A model generated the notes under the pieces. That model ran no database searches. It worked only from the letters and a program-made list of their open reading frames with translations, and had not been told where the DNA came from. The translations under genes and the position numbers were made by a program. 64,000 bases of DNA. Origin: Azotimanducus sp965199815 (lineage in GTDB: Bacteria > Pseudomonadota > Gammaproteobacteria > Pseudomonadales > Azotimanducaceae). Positions 8,916 to 18,299 of the stretch are shown in pieces (within the stretch, counting starts at the first letter, position 1; each line of letters opens with the position of its first letter). The stretch lies in contig CBDATE010000010.1 of assembly GCA_965199815.1 (NCBI GenBank), positions 1-64,000 of the forward strand, in the 5' to 3' direction.

Positions 8916-9338
8916 ATGCGCGGCTTTGATCGCACCGAGCGGGTGGCGCAAACCCTGCGCCGGGAACTGGCGCACGTGTTGTCTTCAGGCACTGGCGATG
9001 CGCGGCTCGAGCTCCTGAGCATCAGCCACGTGAAGGTGAGCCGTGACCTCGGCTATGCAGATGTATATGTGGTGTCGCTCAAGGCGCGCGACGAGGCCGA
9101 GCGCAACGAGTTGGTGCGCGCACTGGCAAGCGCTGCCGGATTTTTGCGTTCGAGCATCTCGACACGCCTGTCATTGCAGAAAACCCCCTTTCTCAGATTT
9201 CAGTACGACCCCCTTCCGGAATTCGGCCCCAAGCTCGAAGCCCTGATCGAATCGGTCGCGCCAGTTGCTGACCGGGATGCCGACCCGGATGTTGGCTCCC
9301 ACGCTCAGGATCATCCGGGCATCAGGGATGTCCTCTGA
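8916..9338 (+). CDS. rbfA: Ribosome-binding factor A
   Basis: Small KH-type protein needed for late 16S rRNA maturation and cold adaptation. MRGFDRTERVAQTLRRELA and the central VKVSRDLGYADVYV are typical RbfA sequence, as is LRFQYDPLPEFG. I start at ATG 8916, with GGGAG upstream, rather than an in-frame codon ten residues earlier. Its stop overlaps the truB start (TGATG at 9336-9340), which implies translational coupling. The last 20 residues are an Asp-rich tail. Confidence 0.93.
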   Translation: MRGFDRTERVAQTLRRELAHVLSSGTGDARLELLSISHVKVSRDLGYADVYVVSLKARDEAERNELVRALASAAGFLRSSISTRLSLQKTPFLRFQYDPLPEFGPKLEALIESVAPVADRDADPDVGSHAQDHPGIRDVL

Positions 9339-10273
9339 TGCGCAAGCGCAAGGGCCGTGCTCTCAGCGGTGTACTCGTGTTTGACAAGCCGCAGGGCTGG
9401 ACATCCTCTTTTGCCGTGCAGCGCGTGAAGCGCCTGTTCGATGCCCGCAAGGTGGGTCATACCGGAAGCCTCGATCAGCTTGCCACCGGCGTGTTGCCGT
9501 TATGCTTCGGAGAGGCCACCAAACTCTCCGGGTTCCTGCTCGATTCCGACAAGAGCTATGACGTGCGGATTCGGCTCGGCGTGCGTACCGATAGCGGCGA
9601 TGCCGAAGGCAAGGTGATAGCGACGCACGAACTCGCTGACCTTGCTATCACCGAGAGCACACTGGAAGCCGCGCTTGCTGCCTTTCGTGGTGTCATCGAG
9701 CAGGTGCCGCCCATGTACTCGGCGGTGAAGCGAGACGGGCAGCGCCTGTACAAGCTCGCGCGCAAGGGCATTGAAGTGGAACGCGAGCCACGGCGCATTG
9801 AAATCTATCGGAACGAATTGGTTGAATTCACTGGCCGCGAGCTGCGCCTCGCCATCGATTGCAGCAAGGGCACCTATATTCGCGCGATTGCCGACGATCT
9901 TGGCGAACAGCTTGGTTGCGGCGCACATGTCGTGGCTTTGCGTCGCGTCAAGGCCGGGCCGTTCGAGTTTGCCGATTGCGAGACATTCGATGGCCTCAGG
10001 GAGCGCAGGCTTGCAAGCGACCAGGCGTTACTGGCAGCGCTCAGGCCGAGCGCAAGCGTGGTTCGCGCCTTTCCGCCCGTCACCTTGACCCAGGCCAGCC
10101 TCTGGCATGTTCGCCATGGCCAGCCGGTGATGGTGCCACACGCGCCGACCAGCGGGTGGGTTCGTCTGCACGAGGGCAGTTTGGGGGATAATAGCTTCGT
10201 TGGCGTTGGCGAAGTACTTGCAGACGGTCGCATCGCGCCGCTGCGCATAATGGCCGCCAACGCATCGTCATGA
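9338..10273 (+). CDS. truB: tRNA pseudouridine(55) synthase TruB
   Basis: Makes pseudouridine 55 in the T-loop of tRNAs. The catalytic Asp lies in HTGSLDQLATGVLPLC (family motif GxLDxxAxGxL), followed by CFGEATKLSGFLLDSDKSY and the KGTYIRAIADDLGEQLG motif. At 311 aa it is full length, including a C-terminal PUA-like region. It starts at ATG 9338 overlapping the rbfA stop. Confidence 0.96.
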   Translation: MRKRKGRALSGVLVFDKPQGWTSSFAVQRVKRLFDARKVGHTGSLDQLATGVLPLCFGEATKLSGFLLDSDKSYDVRIRLGVRTDSGDAEGKVIATHELADLAITESTLEAALAAFRGVIEQVPPMYSAVKRDGQRLYKLARKGIEVEREPRRIEIYRNELVEFTGRELRLAIDCSKGTYIRAIADDLGEQLGCGAHVVALRRVKAGPFEFADCETFDGLRERRLASDQALLAALRPSASVVRAFPPVTLTQASLWHVRHGQPVMVPHAPTSGWVRLHEGSLGDNSFVGVGEVLADGRIAPLRIMAANASS

Positions 10274-10392
10274 TGAGCAGTATGCACTGCGAGCACACGG
10301 GGGAGCGGGCATCAATCCCGCTCATCACGCTGCACCCATAAGTGGCAATTCGTGAGCTTGCGTCCAATCACAATCTATGGGAGTTCATATAT

Positions 10393-10662
10393 ATGGCAAT
10401 GGATGCCACACGCAAGGCAGAGGTTATCAAGGGATTTGCCCGCGACGACCATGACACCGGATCTCCGGAAGTTCAAATCGCGATCTACTCGGCGCAAATC
10501 AACGCCTTGCAGGATCATTTCAAGACACACAGGAAGGACCATCACTCACGGGTCGGGTTGATCCGCATGGTGAACCGGCGGCGCAAGTTGCTCGATTATT
10601 TGCGCAAGAAGGATGTCGCCAGATACCGGGATGTCATCAAGCGCTTGAAGTTGCGTCGTTAG
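10393..10662 (+). CDS. rpsO: 30S ribosomal protein S15
   Basis: Primary 16S rRNA-binding protein of the 30S platform. The 89-residue length is exactly that of the family when started at MAMDATRKAEVI. Conserved blocks DTGSPEVQIA, DHHSRVGL and RRRKLLDYL are present. GGGAG lies about ten bases upstream. The upstream in-frame codon at 10342 is rejected. It sits between truB and pnp as in most proteobacteria, where S15 often represses its own translation. Confidence 0.97.
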   Translation: MAMDATRKAEVIKGFARDDHDTGSPEVQIAIYSAQINALQDHFKTHRKDHHSRVGLIRMVNRRRKLLDYLRKKDVARYRDVIKRLKLRR

Positions 10663-10715
10663 CCCGAGCGAGCCCTGGCCGCTTGCCCCCTGTTGTTGGC
10701 GGCCCTGGGGTCGGC

Positions 10716-10746
10716 CTTGACATATTGTCGAGACGCAACGCATACA
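10716..10746 (+). promoter_or_regulatory. Possible pnp promoter
   Basis: A perfect -35 TTGACA at 10716-10721 lies in the 178-bp rpsO-pnp gap. The best -10 at suitable spacing (CATACA) is weak. A dedicated pnp promoter here is known in other gammaproteobacteria; this one rests mainly on the -35 element. Confidence 0.3.
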
Positions 10747-10840
10747 CAGCGCATATGTTGGCCGCCGAGACGGCTGGCCGCTATCGAATCCGCAATACAC
10801 GCATACCCAACATTCGTACAGAAAAGAAAAGGAGATTGAA

Positions 10841-12913
10841 TTGAAAGCCAAACGAGTCCGGTTCCCGTACGGAAACCAGGAAGTCACACTTGAAACAGGA
10901 CGCATTGCGCGCCAGGCCGATGGTGCGGTTCTCGCTTCACTTGGAGACACAGTCGTGCTGTGCACGGTGGTGGCATCAAAGACACCGCGCCCGGGCGCGA
11001 ACTTTCTGCCACTGACCGTCAATTATCAGGAAAAGAGCTACGCTGCGGGGAGAATCCCCGGCAGCTTCTTTCGCCGTGAGGGGCGCCCGACCGAAAAGGA
11101 AACGCTCACCTCGCGATTGATTGACCGTCCCATCAGGCCCCTGTTTCCAAAGGGATTTCGCCACGACATACAGGTGATCTGCACGGTGGTCTCATCGGAC
11201 CGGGAAACCAATCCGGATGTGCCGGCGATGCTTGGCACATCTGCTGCGCTGGCGCTTTCCGGCGTACCCTTCCAGGCACCCATAGGTGCGGCGCGTGTCG
11301 GCCTGGTGGATGATGCCTATGTGCTGAACCCCGGCTATAGCCAGTTGTGCACATCGCTGCTTGACATGGTGGTGGCTGGCACCAGCGACGGTGTGCTAAT
11401 GGTGGAATCCGAAGCCCGCGAACTCTCGGAAGATGTCATGCTTGGTGGCGTACTGTATGCACACGGCGAGATGCAGGTGGCGATTCGTGCCATCGAGGCG
11501 TTGGCCGAGCAGTGCGGCAAGCCGGCCTGGAGCTTGCCCGATGAACCCGATCTGACGGAACTCGAGGCGCGCGTAAAGGAACACTGTGCCGCACCCCTGG
11601 CGAATGCGTATCAGATCACCCGGAAGCAGGAACGTGTGCAGAGTCTGCGGCAGATTCGCAGTCAACTTGGTGAAATCGCAGGCGAGCAGGTTGAAGAAGC
11701 CGAGTCGATATTGTCTTCGCTGGAACGCGCTACTGTGCGTGAGCGCTTGTTAAGTGGTGCGTCACGCATTGATGGCCGTGACCTCGAGACTGTGAGACCT
11801 ATTGATATCGAGGTCGGCTGGCTTCCCAAAACGCACGGCTCGGCGCTCTTCACGCGTGGCGAAACCCAGGCGATGGTGGCGGCCACCCTTGGCTCACTGC
11901 GAGATGCCGCGCTTGTCGATGCGCTCGAAGAAACCAGCAAGGACATCTTCCTGCTGCACTACAACTTTCCGCCCTACAGCGTTGGCGAAACCGGCATGAT
12001 GACTGGCCCCAAGCGGCGCGAAATCGGACATGGCAGGCTCGCCAAGAGAGCCCTCGTGGCGGTGATGCCGGAGGAGGCGGACTTCCCCTATACCATCCGG
12101 CTGGTCTCCGACATCACCGAATCGAATGGTTCGAGTTCCATGGCCACGGTGTGTGGTGCCTCGCTTGCGCTCATGGACGCAGGTATTCCTCTCAAGCGTC
12201 CGGTCGCCGGAGTCGCCATGGGTCTGGTGAAGGAGGATAATCGTTTTGCCGTGCTGACCGACATTCTCGGCGATGAAGATCATCTGGGCGATATGGACTT
12301 CAAGGTGGCCGGAACGCAGGAAGGCGTGACCGCCCTGCAGATGGATATCAAGATTGATGGCCTGACCGAAGAGATCATGGAAGCCGCGCTCGGTCAGGCG
12401 CTGAGGGCGCGACTGCACATTCTCGGCGAGATGGATCGGGTACTGCCCGAATCTCGTCCCGAGATCAACGAGAACGCGCCTTCGCTCACGATAGTCAAGG
12501 TGCACACTGACAAGATTCGCGACATCATTGGCAAGGGCGGTGCGACTATTCGCTCCATCGTTGATGAAACCGGTGCCGAGATCGATGTCGAAGACGACGG
12601 CACGGTGCGCATCTACGCCGACAACCAGCGTTCACGCGAACTGGCGGTCAACCGGATCAATGAGGTCTCCGCCGATGCCGAGATCGGCAAGGTCTATCCG
12701 GGCAAGGTGATCAAGGTGGTCGAGTTTGGTGCCTTCGTGAACATCCTGCCCGGCAAGGACGGACTGGTGCACATCTCGCAGATTGCCAACAAGCGCGTGG
12801 AGAAGGTGACCGACTACCTGACGGAAGGCCAGGAGGTGGATGTGCTGGTGACCGAGATAGACCAGCGCGGGCGCATCAAGCTCACCATGCGCGATGTCGA
12901 TCAGGCGGAGTAG
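10841..12913 (+). CDS. pnp: Polyribonucleotide nucleotidyltransferase (PNPase)
   Basis: Phosphorolytic 3'-5' exoribonuclease of mRNA decay, a trimer and a usual degradosome partner of RNase E. It has two RNase PH-like cores (ending near residue 545), a KH domain (about 556-610, IRDIIGKGGATIRSI) and a C-terminal S1 domain (about 618-690, GAFVNILPGKDGLVHISQI). The start is TTG at 10841 with a strong AAGGAGA six bases upstream. At 690 aa it is full length. Confidence 0.96.
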   Translation: MKAKRVRFPYGNQEVTLETGRIARQADGAVLASLGDTVVLCTVVASKTPRPGANFLPLTVNYQEKSYAAGRIPGSFFRREGRPTEKETLTSRLIDRPIRPLFPKGFRHDIQVICTVVSSDRETNPDVPAMLGTSAALALSGVPFQAPIGAARVGLVDDAYVLNPGYSQLCTSLLDMVVAGTSDGVLMVESEARELSEDVMLGGVLYAHGEMQVAIRAIEALAEQCGKPAWSLPDEPDLTELEARVKEHCAAPLANAYQITRKQERVQSLRQIRSQLGEIAGEQVEEAESILSSLERATVRERLLSGASRIDGRDLETVRPIDIEVGWLPKTHGSALFTRGETQAMVAATLGSLRDAALVDALEETSKDIFLLHYNFPPYSVGETGMMTGPKRREIGHGRLAKRALVAVMPEEADFPYTIRLVSDITESNGSSSMATVCGASLALMDAGIPLKRPVAGVAMGLVKEDNRFAVLTDILGDEDHLGDMDFKVAGTQEGVTALQMDIKIDGLTEEIMEAALGQALRARLHILGEMDRVLPESRPEINENAPSLTIVKVHTDKIRDIIGKGGATIRSIVDETGAEIDVEDDGTVRIYADNQRSRELAVNRINEVSADAEIGKVYPGKVIKVVEFGAFVNILPGKDGLVHISQIANKRVEKVTDYLTEGQEVDVLVTEIDQRGRIKLTMRDVDQAE

Positions 12914-12928
12914 GTTGGTGCCTGGTTG

Positions 12929-12945
12929 GCCCGATATTCGGGCTT
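12929..12945 (+). terminator. Short hairpin after pnp
   Basis: GCCCGA and TCGGGC form a 6-bp stem with a 3-base loop, followed only by CTT-type sequence. It is immediately upstream of a second, larger hairpin repeat, and together they probably end or process the pnp transcript. Confidence 0.35.
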
Positions 12946-12948
12946 GGC

Positions 12949-12984
12949 ATGTTCTGATCAAGTCCATCCGTGGACTTGATCAGA
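12949..12984. repeat. Dispersed hairpin repeat, copy 1
   Basis: A 36-base element with a perfect 14-bp stem and TCCG loop, whose arms read CTGATCAAGTCCA and TGGACTTGATCAG. An identical copy is at 28729-28764. This copy lies between pnp and a DUF465 gene. It behaves like a REP-type palindrome; terminator function is possible but there is no T-run. Confidence 0.85.
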
Positions 12985-13035
12985 CTTGTTCACGCGTAGC
13001 GCAAGGCTATATCATGCTCTCCGGACGGGAGTTTA

Positions 13036-13251
13036 GTGAGGCTCACTTTGACCAATTCGCAACAAGATCTGGAGTCATGGCTGGAGCGGTTACGCAAGGA
13101 GCATCGCTCTCTGGACGAAGAGATTGAGCAACTTCTCGCCCAGCGGGAACCGGATACGCTCAAGGTACAGCGTCTGAAAAAGCGCAAGCTGCAACTCAAG
13201 GACTCGATCACGAAACTCGAAGATGAACTCATCCCAGATCTGAACGCATGA
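13036..13251 (+). CDS. DUF465 (YdcH-type) small coiled-coil protein
   Basis: A 71-residue, highly charged protein predicted to be almost wholly helical: LRKEHRSLDEEIEQLL then LKVQRLKKRKLQLKDSI. This fits DUF465/YdcH, a widespread family of unknown function. The start is GTG at 13036 with GGGAG upstream. Its stop overlaps the next start (ATGA at 13248), so it is the first gene of a coupled trio with a 5'-nucleotidase and CysB. Confidence 0.8.
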   Translation: MRLTLTNSQQDLESWLERLRKEHRSLDEEIEQLLAQREPDTLKVQRLKKRKLQLKDSITKLEDELIPDLNA

Positions 13252-14243
13252 ATTCGCTTGCGCAGGGCGCACCGGTTCAGGCATCGCCTCTTCTGACAGT
13301 CGCTATCAGTTCGCGCGCACTGTTCGATCTCGAAGCCAGCAACAGGGTGTACGAGGATGATGGCGTAGAGGCCTACAGGTCGTATCAAATCGAGCACGAA
13401 GATGACGTGCTCGATCCGGGAGAGGCATTCGAATTCGTCCGCAAGATGCTGCTGCTGAATGATCGGCTCGCACACCCCCTCGTCGAGGTCATCCTGCTTT
13501 CACGCAACACAGCCGATACCGGACTGCGGGTGTTCAACTCGATAGAGCACCACAAGCTCGGCATCACGCGTGCCGCCTTCTGTGGTGGCGAACCTCCCTG
13601 GCGCTACATTCAACCCTTCGGATGCCACCTGTTCCTGTCCACCGAGGATATTGATGTCGCGCAAGCCCTTGAACAGGGTATCGCCGCAGCCAAACTGCTT
13701 CCGTGGCCAAGGGATTGTGACCGCGATGATGTGCTGCGCATCGCCTTTGATGGCGACAATGTACTGTTCGCCGGGGAAGCCGAGAGGATCTATCTGACGC
13801 AAGGTCGAGAAGCCTTTGAACGCAGCGAGGCGCAACTCGCCGAACAGGCGCTCCCCGACGGCCCGTTCAAGCCCGTGCTTCAGGCCATCCATCGCATGCA
13901 GCTCCAGTTCGACCCCGAGCAGTGTCCGATACGAACCGCGCTGGTGACCGCGCGCTCGGTGCCCGCTCACGAGCGCGTCATCCGAACCTTGCGAGAGTGG
14001 AAGATCCGCCTTGATGAATGCCTGTTTCTCGGTGGTCAGGACAAGGGACACTTCCTGAAGGCGTTCAACGCCGACATCTTCTTTGATGATCAGCCCGGCA
14101 ACTGTGCCTCCGTGGCAGAACTCGGACTGGCCGGTCATGTGCCGGCTGGCGAACAACGCTCGAAAATCGTCGAATCCCTGACCGGGGAAGGTGACTCGAC
14201 CGGGGAAAGTGACTCCGCGATACCCGAGAGTAGCGACCAATGA
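13248..14243 (+). CDS. 5'-nucleotidase (cytosolic NT5C1-like)
   Basis: Predicted to dephosphorylate nucleoside monophosphates in the cytoplasm. The sequence matches the bacterial family related to vertebrate cytosolic 5'-nucleotidase I: LTVAISSRALFDLEASN at the N-terminus in the HAD-like position, then VILLSRNTADTGLRVFNSIE, RAAFCGGEPPWRYI, AFDGDNVLFAGEAE, and a DIFFDDQPGNC acidic motif near the end. Its start overlaps the upstream stop and its stop overlaps the cysB start. The last 20 residues are a low-complexity Ser/Thr/Glu tail. Confidence 0.85.
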   Translation: MNSLAQGAPVQASPLLTVAISSRALFDLEASNRVYEDDGVEAYRSYQIEHEDDVLDPGEAFEFVRKMLLLNDRLAHPLVEVILLSRNTADTGLRVFNSIEHHKLGITRAAFCGGEPPWRYIQPFGCHLFLSTEDIDVAQALEQGIAAAKLLPWPRDCDRDDVLRIAFDGDNVLFAGEAERIYLTQGREAFERSEAQLAEQALPDGPFKPVLQAIHRMQLQFDPEQCPIRTALVTARSVPAHERVIRTLREWKIRLDECLFLGGQDKGHFLKAFNADIFFDDQPGNCASVAELGLAGHVPAGEQRSKIVESLTGEGDSTGESDSAIPESSDQ

Positions 14244-15214
14244 AACTGCAACAACTCAGGTACCTGCTGCAAATCGTGCATCAGAACTTCAACATATCGG
14301 CGACAGCGCGAAGACTGGGCACTTCCCAGCCCGGTATCAGCAAGCAGATTGCCGCTCTCGAAGAGCATCTGGGTGTGCGCGTCTTCGAGCGCCAGGGGCG
14401 TCAGATCACCGGTTTGACACCTGCTGGCCGAGACATACTGCCGAGGGTGCAACGCATACTGCAGGAATCGGAGAATATCGAATCGCTGGCGGCCGAGCAT
14501 GTCGGCAGTACCACAGGCAGCCTGTCCATCGCCACCACGCACACGCAGGCGCGTTACACCCTGCCCGATGTCATCGAGCACTTTCGCAGGCAGTTTCCCG
14601 AGGTGTCCTTTCACATGAAACTGGGGGCCCCTGTGCAGATTGCCGAGATGGCCATGTCGAGAGAGGTGGATATGGTCATTGCCACCGAAGCGCCACACTT
14701 CTTTCAGGGCATGGTGATGATGCCTTGCTACCGCTGGGGACGATCCGTCATCGTCCCGCAAGGCCACGAGCTTGCTCGGCGTGGTCAGTTCACCCTGCAG
14801 GAACTGGCCAGTTACCCGATCGTTACCTATTCCTTCGGCTTCTCGGTCGGCTCGCCGTTGCACACGGCCTTCGCCAGCGCCGGACTCGAACCGAAACTCG
14901 CATTGACCGCAACTGATACGGATGTCATCAAGACCTACGTGCGTCGCGGGCTCGGTGTCGGCATCATCGCCAGCATGGCTTACGAAACCGAGCAGGACAG
15001 GGACCTCGAGCACATCGACAGCTCGCATCTGTTTTCCCTCTCGACCACCTACATCGGCTGCGTTCGCGGTGCCGAACTGCGCGACTTCGGGTTCGAGTTC
15101 ATTCGCCTGTTCGCTCCGCACTTGACGCGCACTCTGGTGCGCGCCTTCCGTGAGGCCAGCAGCGACCGGGAACGGAGCAATATCCTGAGTGAACTCGAAC
15201 TTCCCAGACGGTAA
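14240..15214 (+). CDS. cysB: LysR-type sulfur regulator CysB
   Basis: Controls cysteine biosynthesis and sulfate assimilation genes with N-acetylserine as coinducer in known relatives. The N-terminal MKLQQLRYLLQIVHQNFNIS region, HTH TARRLGTSQPGISKQI, the ligand-domain TTHTQARYTLP and the VKTYVRRGLGVGI-type segment are characteristic of CysB/Cbl rather than generic LysR proteins. Length 324 aa is right. It is translationally coupled to the 5'-nucleotidase (ATGA at 14240). Confidence 0.9.
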   Translation: MKLQQLRYLLQIVHQNFNISATARRLGTSQPGISKQIAALEEHLGVRVFERQGRQITGLTPAGRDILPRVQRILQESENIESLAAEHVGSTTGSLSIATTHTQARYTLPDVIEHFRRQFPEVSFHMKLGAPVQIAEMAMSREVDMVIATEAPHFFQGMVMMPCYRWGRSVIVPQGHELARRGQFTLQELASYPIVTYSFGFSVGSPLHTAFASAGLEPKLALTATDTDVIKTYVRRGLGVGIIASMAYETEQDRDLEHIDSSHLFSLSTTYIGCVRGAELRDFGFEFIRLFAPHLTRTLVRAFREASSDRERSNILSELELPRR

Positions 15215-15288
15215 GCCTGAAACAGACGCAGCGCGCAATCAGAGCGCACGTATAATCTGCGTATCGTCACTGTTGCCGCCTTCAGTCC

Positions 15289-15918
15289 ATGTCCGACTTC
15301 GACTTCCCTGATACCTTGCCCGGCCAGGTGGATACCATCGCCCTGTTTCCACTCGGCCTTGTGCTCTACCCGGGATCATGGCTCGAATTGCGCATTTTCG
15401 AGCCTCGCTACCATGCGATGATCGCCGAGTGCCTCGCTGCCAACAGCGGATTCGGCATAGTCAGAATCGAGCAAGGCGGAGAGTCCATGAGCGAGCCCGA
15501 TGCACGCCAGCCAGCGATTTCGCCTGTGGGCACCTTCGTGCAGATTGTCCATCATCAACGGCTACCCTCTGAACACAGACTTGTGCGCGTACAGGCAGGA
15601 CGCAGGTTTGAAGTGCTCACAACCCACGAGCAGCCGAACCGCCTGCTGATGGGTCGAGTGAGCTGGCTCGAGGACGAAGAAGTTGCGGCCATTCCGCCGA
15701 AGTTTGCCAATCTGGTCGAAACCCTGCGCCATATGGTCTCGACAGAGCCGCGGGTGGAGCACGCAATAGACTTCGAGGATGCCTCGCAAGTGAGCTGGTG
15801 GCTGACCCGCCTCAAGGTGAGGGATGTCGATGTGGGGCAGCAGATACTGAGCCAGAACAATCCACTGGATCGGCTTGAATACATCGACCGGATCATCGCT
15901 CTGGAGGGTGCTCCCTGA
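15289..15918 (+). CDS. Lon N-terminal-domain protein
   Basis: A stand-alone version of the substrate-binding N-terminal domain of Lon protease, with no ATPase or protease domain. IALFPLGLVLYPGSWLELRIFEPRY is the typical domain opening, followed by FGIVRIEQGGE and a C-terminal helical part. At 209 aa it matches the usual length of this family, whose function is poorly known. Its 3' end abuts proA. Confidence 0.85.
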   Translation: MSDFDFPDTLPGQVDTIALFPLGLVLYPGSWLELRIFEPRYHAMIAECLAANSGFGIVRIEQGGESMSEPDARQPAISPVGTFVQIVHHQRLPSEHRLVRVQAGRRFEVLTTHEQPNRLLMGRVSWLEDEEVAAIPPKFANLVETLRHMVSTEPRVEHAIDFEDASQVSWWLTRLKVRDVDVGQQILSQNNPLDRLEYIDRIIALEGAP

Positions 15919-15946
15919 AGCTCCTGACGACCATGCCACGAAACAC

Positions 15947-17236
15947 ATGCCCACACTGATGAGCGAAGACTCCGACAGCCAGGTCGCAGACTATGTGCGC
16001 TCGCTCGGTGTGCGCGCGCGGGCTGCCTCACGCGAGCTTGCCACCCTGCCCGCGCACAAGCGCACACAGGCGCTCGATGCCATGGGCGAAGCCTTGCATG
16101 ACGCGCGCGAGGAGGTGCTCGAAGCCAATCGGCAAGACCTCGGGAAGGCGCGTCAGCGCGGTATTGCCCAACCCCTGCTTGACCGACTCGGCCTCAACCA
16201 GGCTGGCATCGAACACATGCTCAAGGCACTCGCAGAAGTGCGCGAGCTGCCTGATCCCGTCGGTCGGGTGTCCGACATCGAACGCAGGCCCAGTGGCATC
16301 AGGGTCGGACGCATGCAGGTACCGCTCGGCGTGGTGGCGATTGTGTACGAATCGCGCCCGAACGTCACGCTCGATGCCGCCAGCCTCTGCTTCAAGTCCG
16401 GTAACGCCTGCATTCTCCGCGGCGGGACGGAAGCCATAGGTACCAATCGTTTGATTGCCTCGTGCATCACGCGCGGGCTCGAGGCTTCCGGTGTCAATGC
16501 GGACGCGGTGATACTGGTTGACATCACCGACCGGGCGGTAGTCTCCGAACTTGCGCGTCTCGAAGACCATGTCGATGTTCTGGTGCCACGCGGAGGCAGA
16601 TCGCTCATCGAACGCATCAAGCGTGATGCCAGGGTAGCTGTCATCAAGCATCTGGACGGCGTATGCCACCTCTACATCGCCGCGGATGCCGATGCCGAAA
16701 TGGCACTTGAACTCACGGTGAATTCCAAGACGGAAAAGTATGCGATCTGCAACGCGCTGGAAACGCTGCTCATCGACCACGAGGCCGGGCAGCAGTTGCC
16801 GACAATCGCTGCGGCCTTGCAGGCAAAAGGCGTGGAACTCAGGGGGTGCGAACGCTGTCGCGCGCTGGTGCCGGACATGCTGGAGGCGAATGAATCCGAC
16901 TGGTACGCGGAGTATCTCGGGCCACAACTTGCCGTGCGCATGGTGGATGGCATGGACGCGGCCATCAGGCACATACACACATACGGCTCCGCGCACACCG
17001 ATGCCATAGTCACCGAGGACTACCGCAAGGCAAACGCGTTTCTTGCCAGCGTTGATTCCGCTACCGTGATGGTGAATGCTTCCACGCAATTTGCCGACGG
17101 CCACGAATTTGGATTGGGCGCAGAAATAGGCATCTCGACGGACAAGCTGCACGCGCGTGGCCCGGTGGGGCTTGATGGCCTCACGAGCACCAAGTTCATC
17201 GTGCTCGGCGAGGGACAGATTCGCCACAGAGTATGA
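15947..17236 (+). CDS. proA: Gamma-glutamyl phosphate reductase ProA
   Basis: Reduces gamma-glutamyl phosphate to glutamate semialdehyde with NADPH in proline synthesis. It is an aldehyde-dehydrogenase-fold enzyme: PLGVVAIVYESRPNVT, ACILRGGTEAIGTN and VPRGGRSLIERI are family motifs, and the ALDH-type catalytic Cys is in YAICNALETLLI. I start at ATG 15947 (429 aa); ATG 15959 is equally possible, and the longer frame from 15875 overlaps the preceding gene. No strong Shine-Dalgarno separates these. proB is not in the window. Confidence 0.93.
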   Translation: MPTLMSEDSDSQVADYVRSLGVRARAASRELATLPAHKRTQALDAMGEALHDAREEVLEANRQDLGKARQRGIAQPLLDRLGLNQAGIEHMLKALAEVRELPDPVGRVSDIERRPSGIRVGRMQVPLGVVAIVYESRPNVTLDAASLCFKSGNACILRGGTEAIGTNRLIASCITRGLEASGVNADAVILVDITDRAVVSELARLEDHVDVLVPRGGRSLIERIKRDARVAVIKHLDGVCHLYIAADADAEMALELTVNSKTEKYAICNALETLLIDHEAGQQLPTIAAALQAKGVELRGCERCRALVPDMLEANESDWYAEYLGPQLAVRMVDGMDAAIRHIHTYGSAHTDAIVTEDYRKANAFLASVDSATVMVNASTQFADGHEFGLGAEIGISTDKLHARGPVGLDGLTSTKFIVLGEGQIRHRV

Positions 17237-17910
17237 AGGTACCGCAGCGCGGACGGGCTATGCGTGTGCTGTTCGGAGGCAACTTCGACCCGGTTCATCA
17301 CGGCCATGTGGCTGTCGCAAGACACCTTCGCGACGCTGGTGCCGAAGTATGCATGCTCATGTCCATCAACCCGCCGCATCGAAACGCCCCGCTGGCATCA
17401 CGCGAGGACCGCATGGCAATGTTGCGCCTCGCCTTCAATGGCGAAGCGGGCATTCGCGTCCTGTGCACAGACGAAATCTGCCAGTCGCCCTACACCATCG
17501 ACCTGCTGCGGCAGGTTCGCACCCGCATTGGCGCAGGCGCACCGCTTGCCTGGGCGATGGGATTCGATCAATACGCCCACCTGAATAGCTGGCGTGAGTG
17601 GCGGCAACTTGTCACACTGGCGCATCTGGTGGTATTCACACGACCGGCTGCCGATATGCAGGTGCATCACGAGGTGCACACCGAACTGCAACGCCGTCAC
17701 TGCGAATTCGCGCAACTCTTCAGCGAGTCCTGTGGGCGGGTCACACAGGTAGCCAATGCCCCCCCGGATGTGTCTTCTTCGGAAATCAGGACATGCCTGA
17801 AAAGACGCGGAGAGGTGTCGGCCATGCTGCCGGAGCCAGTGCTGAGATATGTACAATCCAGGCATCTCTATCAGGAGAATCAGGAGGCCTCGGCAGAGCT
17901 GAGCGCATGA
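17233..17910 (+). CDS. nadD: Nicotinate-nucleotide adenylyltransferase NadD
   Basis: Adenylates nicotinate mononucleotide to deamido-NAD. The nucleotidyltransferase signature GGNFDPVHHGHVAVA is near the N-terminus, SINPPHR follows, and ISSTxIR-type sequence appears as VSSSEIRTCLKRRG. The start at 17233 overlaps the proA stop; MRVLFGGN at 17260 is an alternative. The stop overlaps the rsfS start. Confidence 0.93.
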   Translation: MKVPQRGRAMRVLFGGNFDPVHHGHVAVARHLRDAGAEVCMLMSINPPHRNAPLASREDRMAMLRLAFNGEAGIRVLCTDEICQSPYTIDLLRQVRTRIGAGAPLAWAMGFDQYAHLNSWREWRQLVTLAHLVVFTRPAADMQVHHEVHTELQRRHCEFAQLFSESCGRVTQVANAPPDVSSSEIRTCLKRRGEVSAMLPEPVLRYVQSRHLYQENQEASAELSA

Positions 17911-18299
17911 CAACCGACGAGCCAACAGGACAGCACTCACCCGAGGAATTGCGCGATCTGGTCTTGCGCCTGCTCGATGATCGCCAAGGCACTCATCTGG
18001 TGGCAATTGACGTACGTAACGCCGCCAGTTTCACCGATTACATGATCATCGCTACTGGCAATTCGAATCGACACGTCAAGACACTGGCACAGCACCTGAT
18101 CGAGGAAACCAGAGGGCTCGGCATCGAGCGGCTTGGCGTGGAGGGTCTGGAGAGCCTGGATTGGGTGCTCATTGATCTCGCTGACGTGGTAGTGCATGTC
18201 ATGCGCGATGCCACACGCAAGTATTACGACCTCGAACGCATGTGGACCCCGGCCTCGGAGCACGGCGAGGATTCGGCTCCGGAGACACCGGCACCGTGA
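17907..18299 (+). CDS. rsfS: Ribosomal silencing factor RsfS
   Basis: Binds ribosomal protein uL14 and blocks subunit joining during starvation. LVLRLLDDRQGTHLVAIDV, FTDYMIIATGNSNRHV, and WVLIDLADVVVHVM are family motifs. The start ATG at 17907 overlaps the nadD stop (ATGA), giving 130 aa. The stop overlaps the following GTG start. In many gammaproteobacteria rlmH lies between rsfS and mrdA; it is absent here. Confidence 0.94.
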   Translation: MTTDEPTGQHSPEELRDLVLRLLDDRQGTHLVAIDVRNAASFTDYMIIATGNSNRHVKTLAQHLIEETRGLGIERLGVEGLESLDWVLIDLADVVVHVMRDATRKYYDLERMWTPASEHGEDSAPETPAP

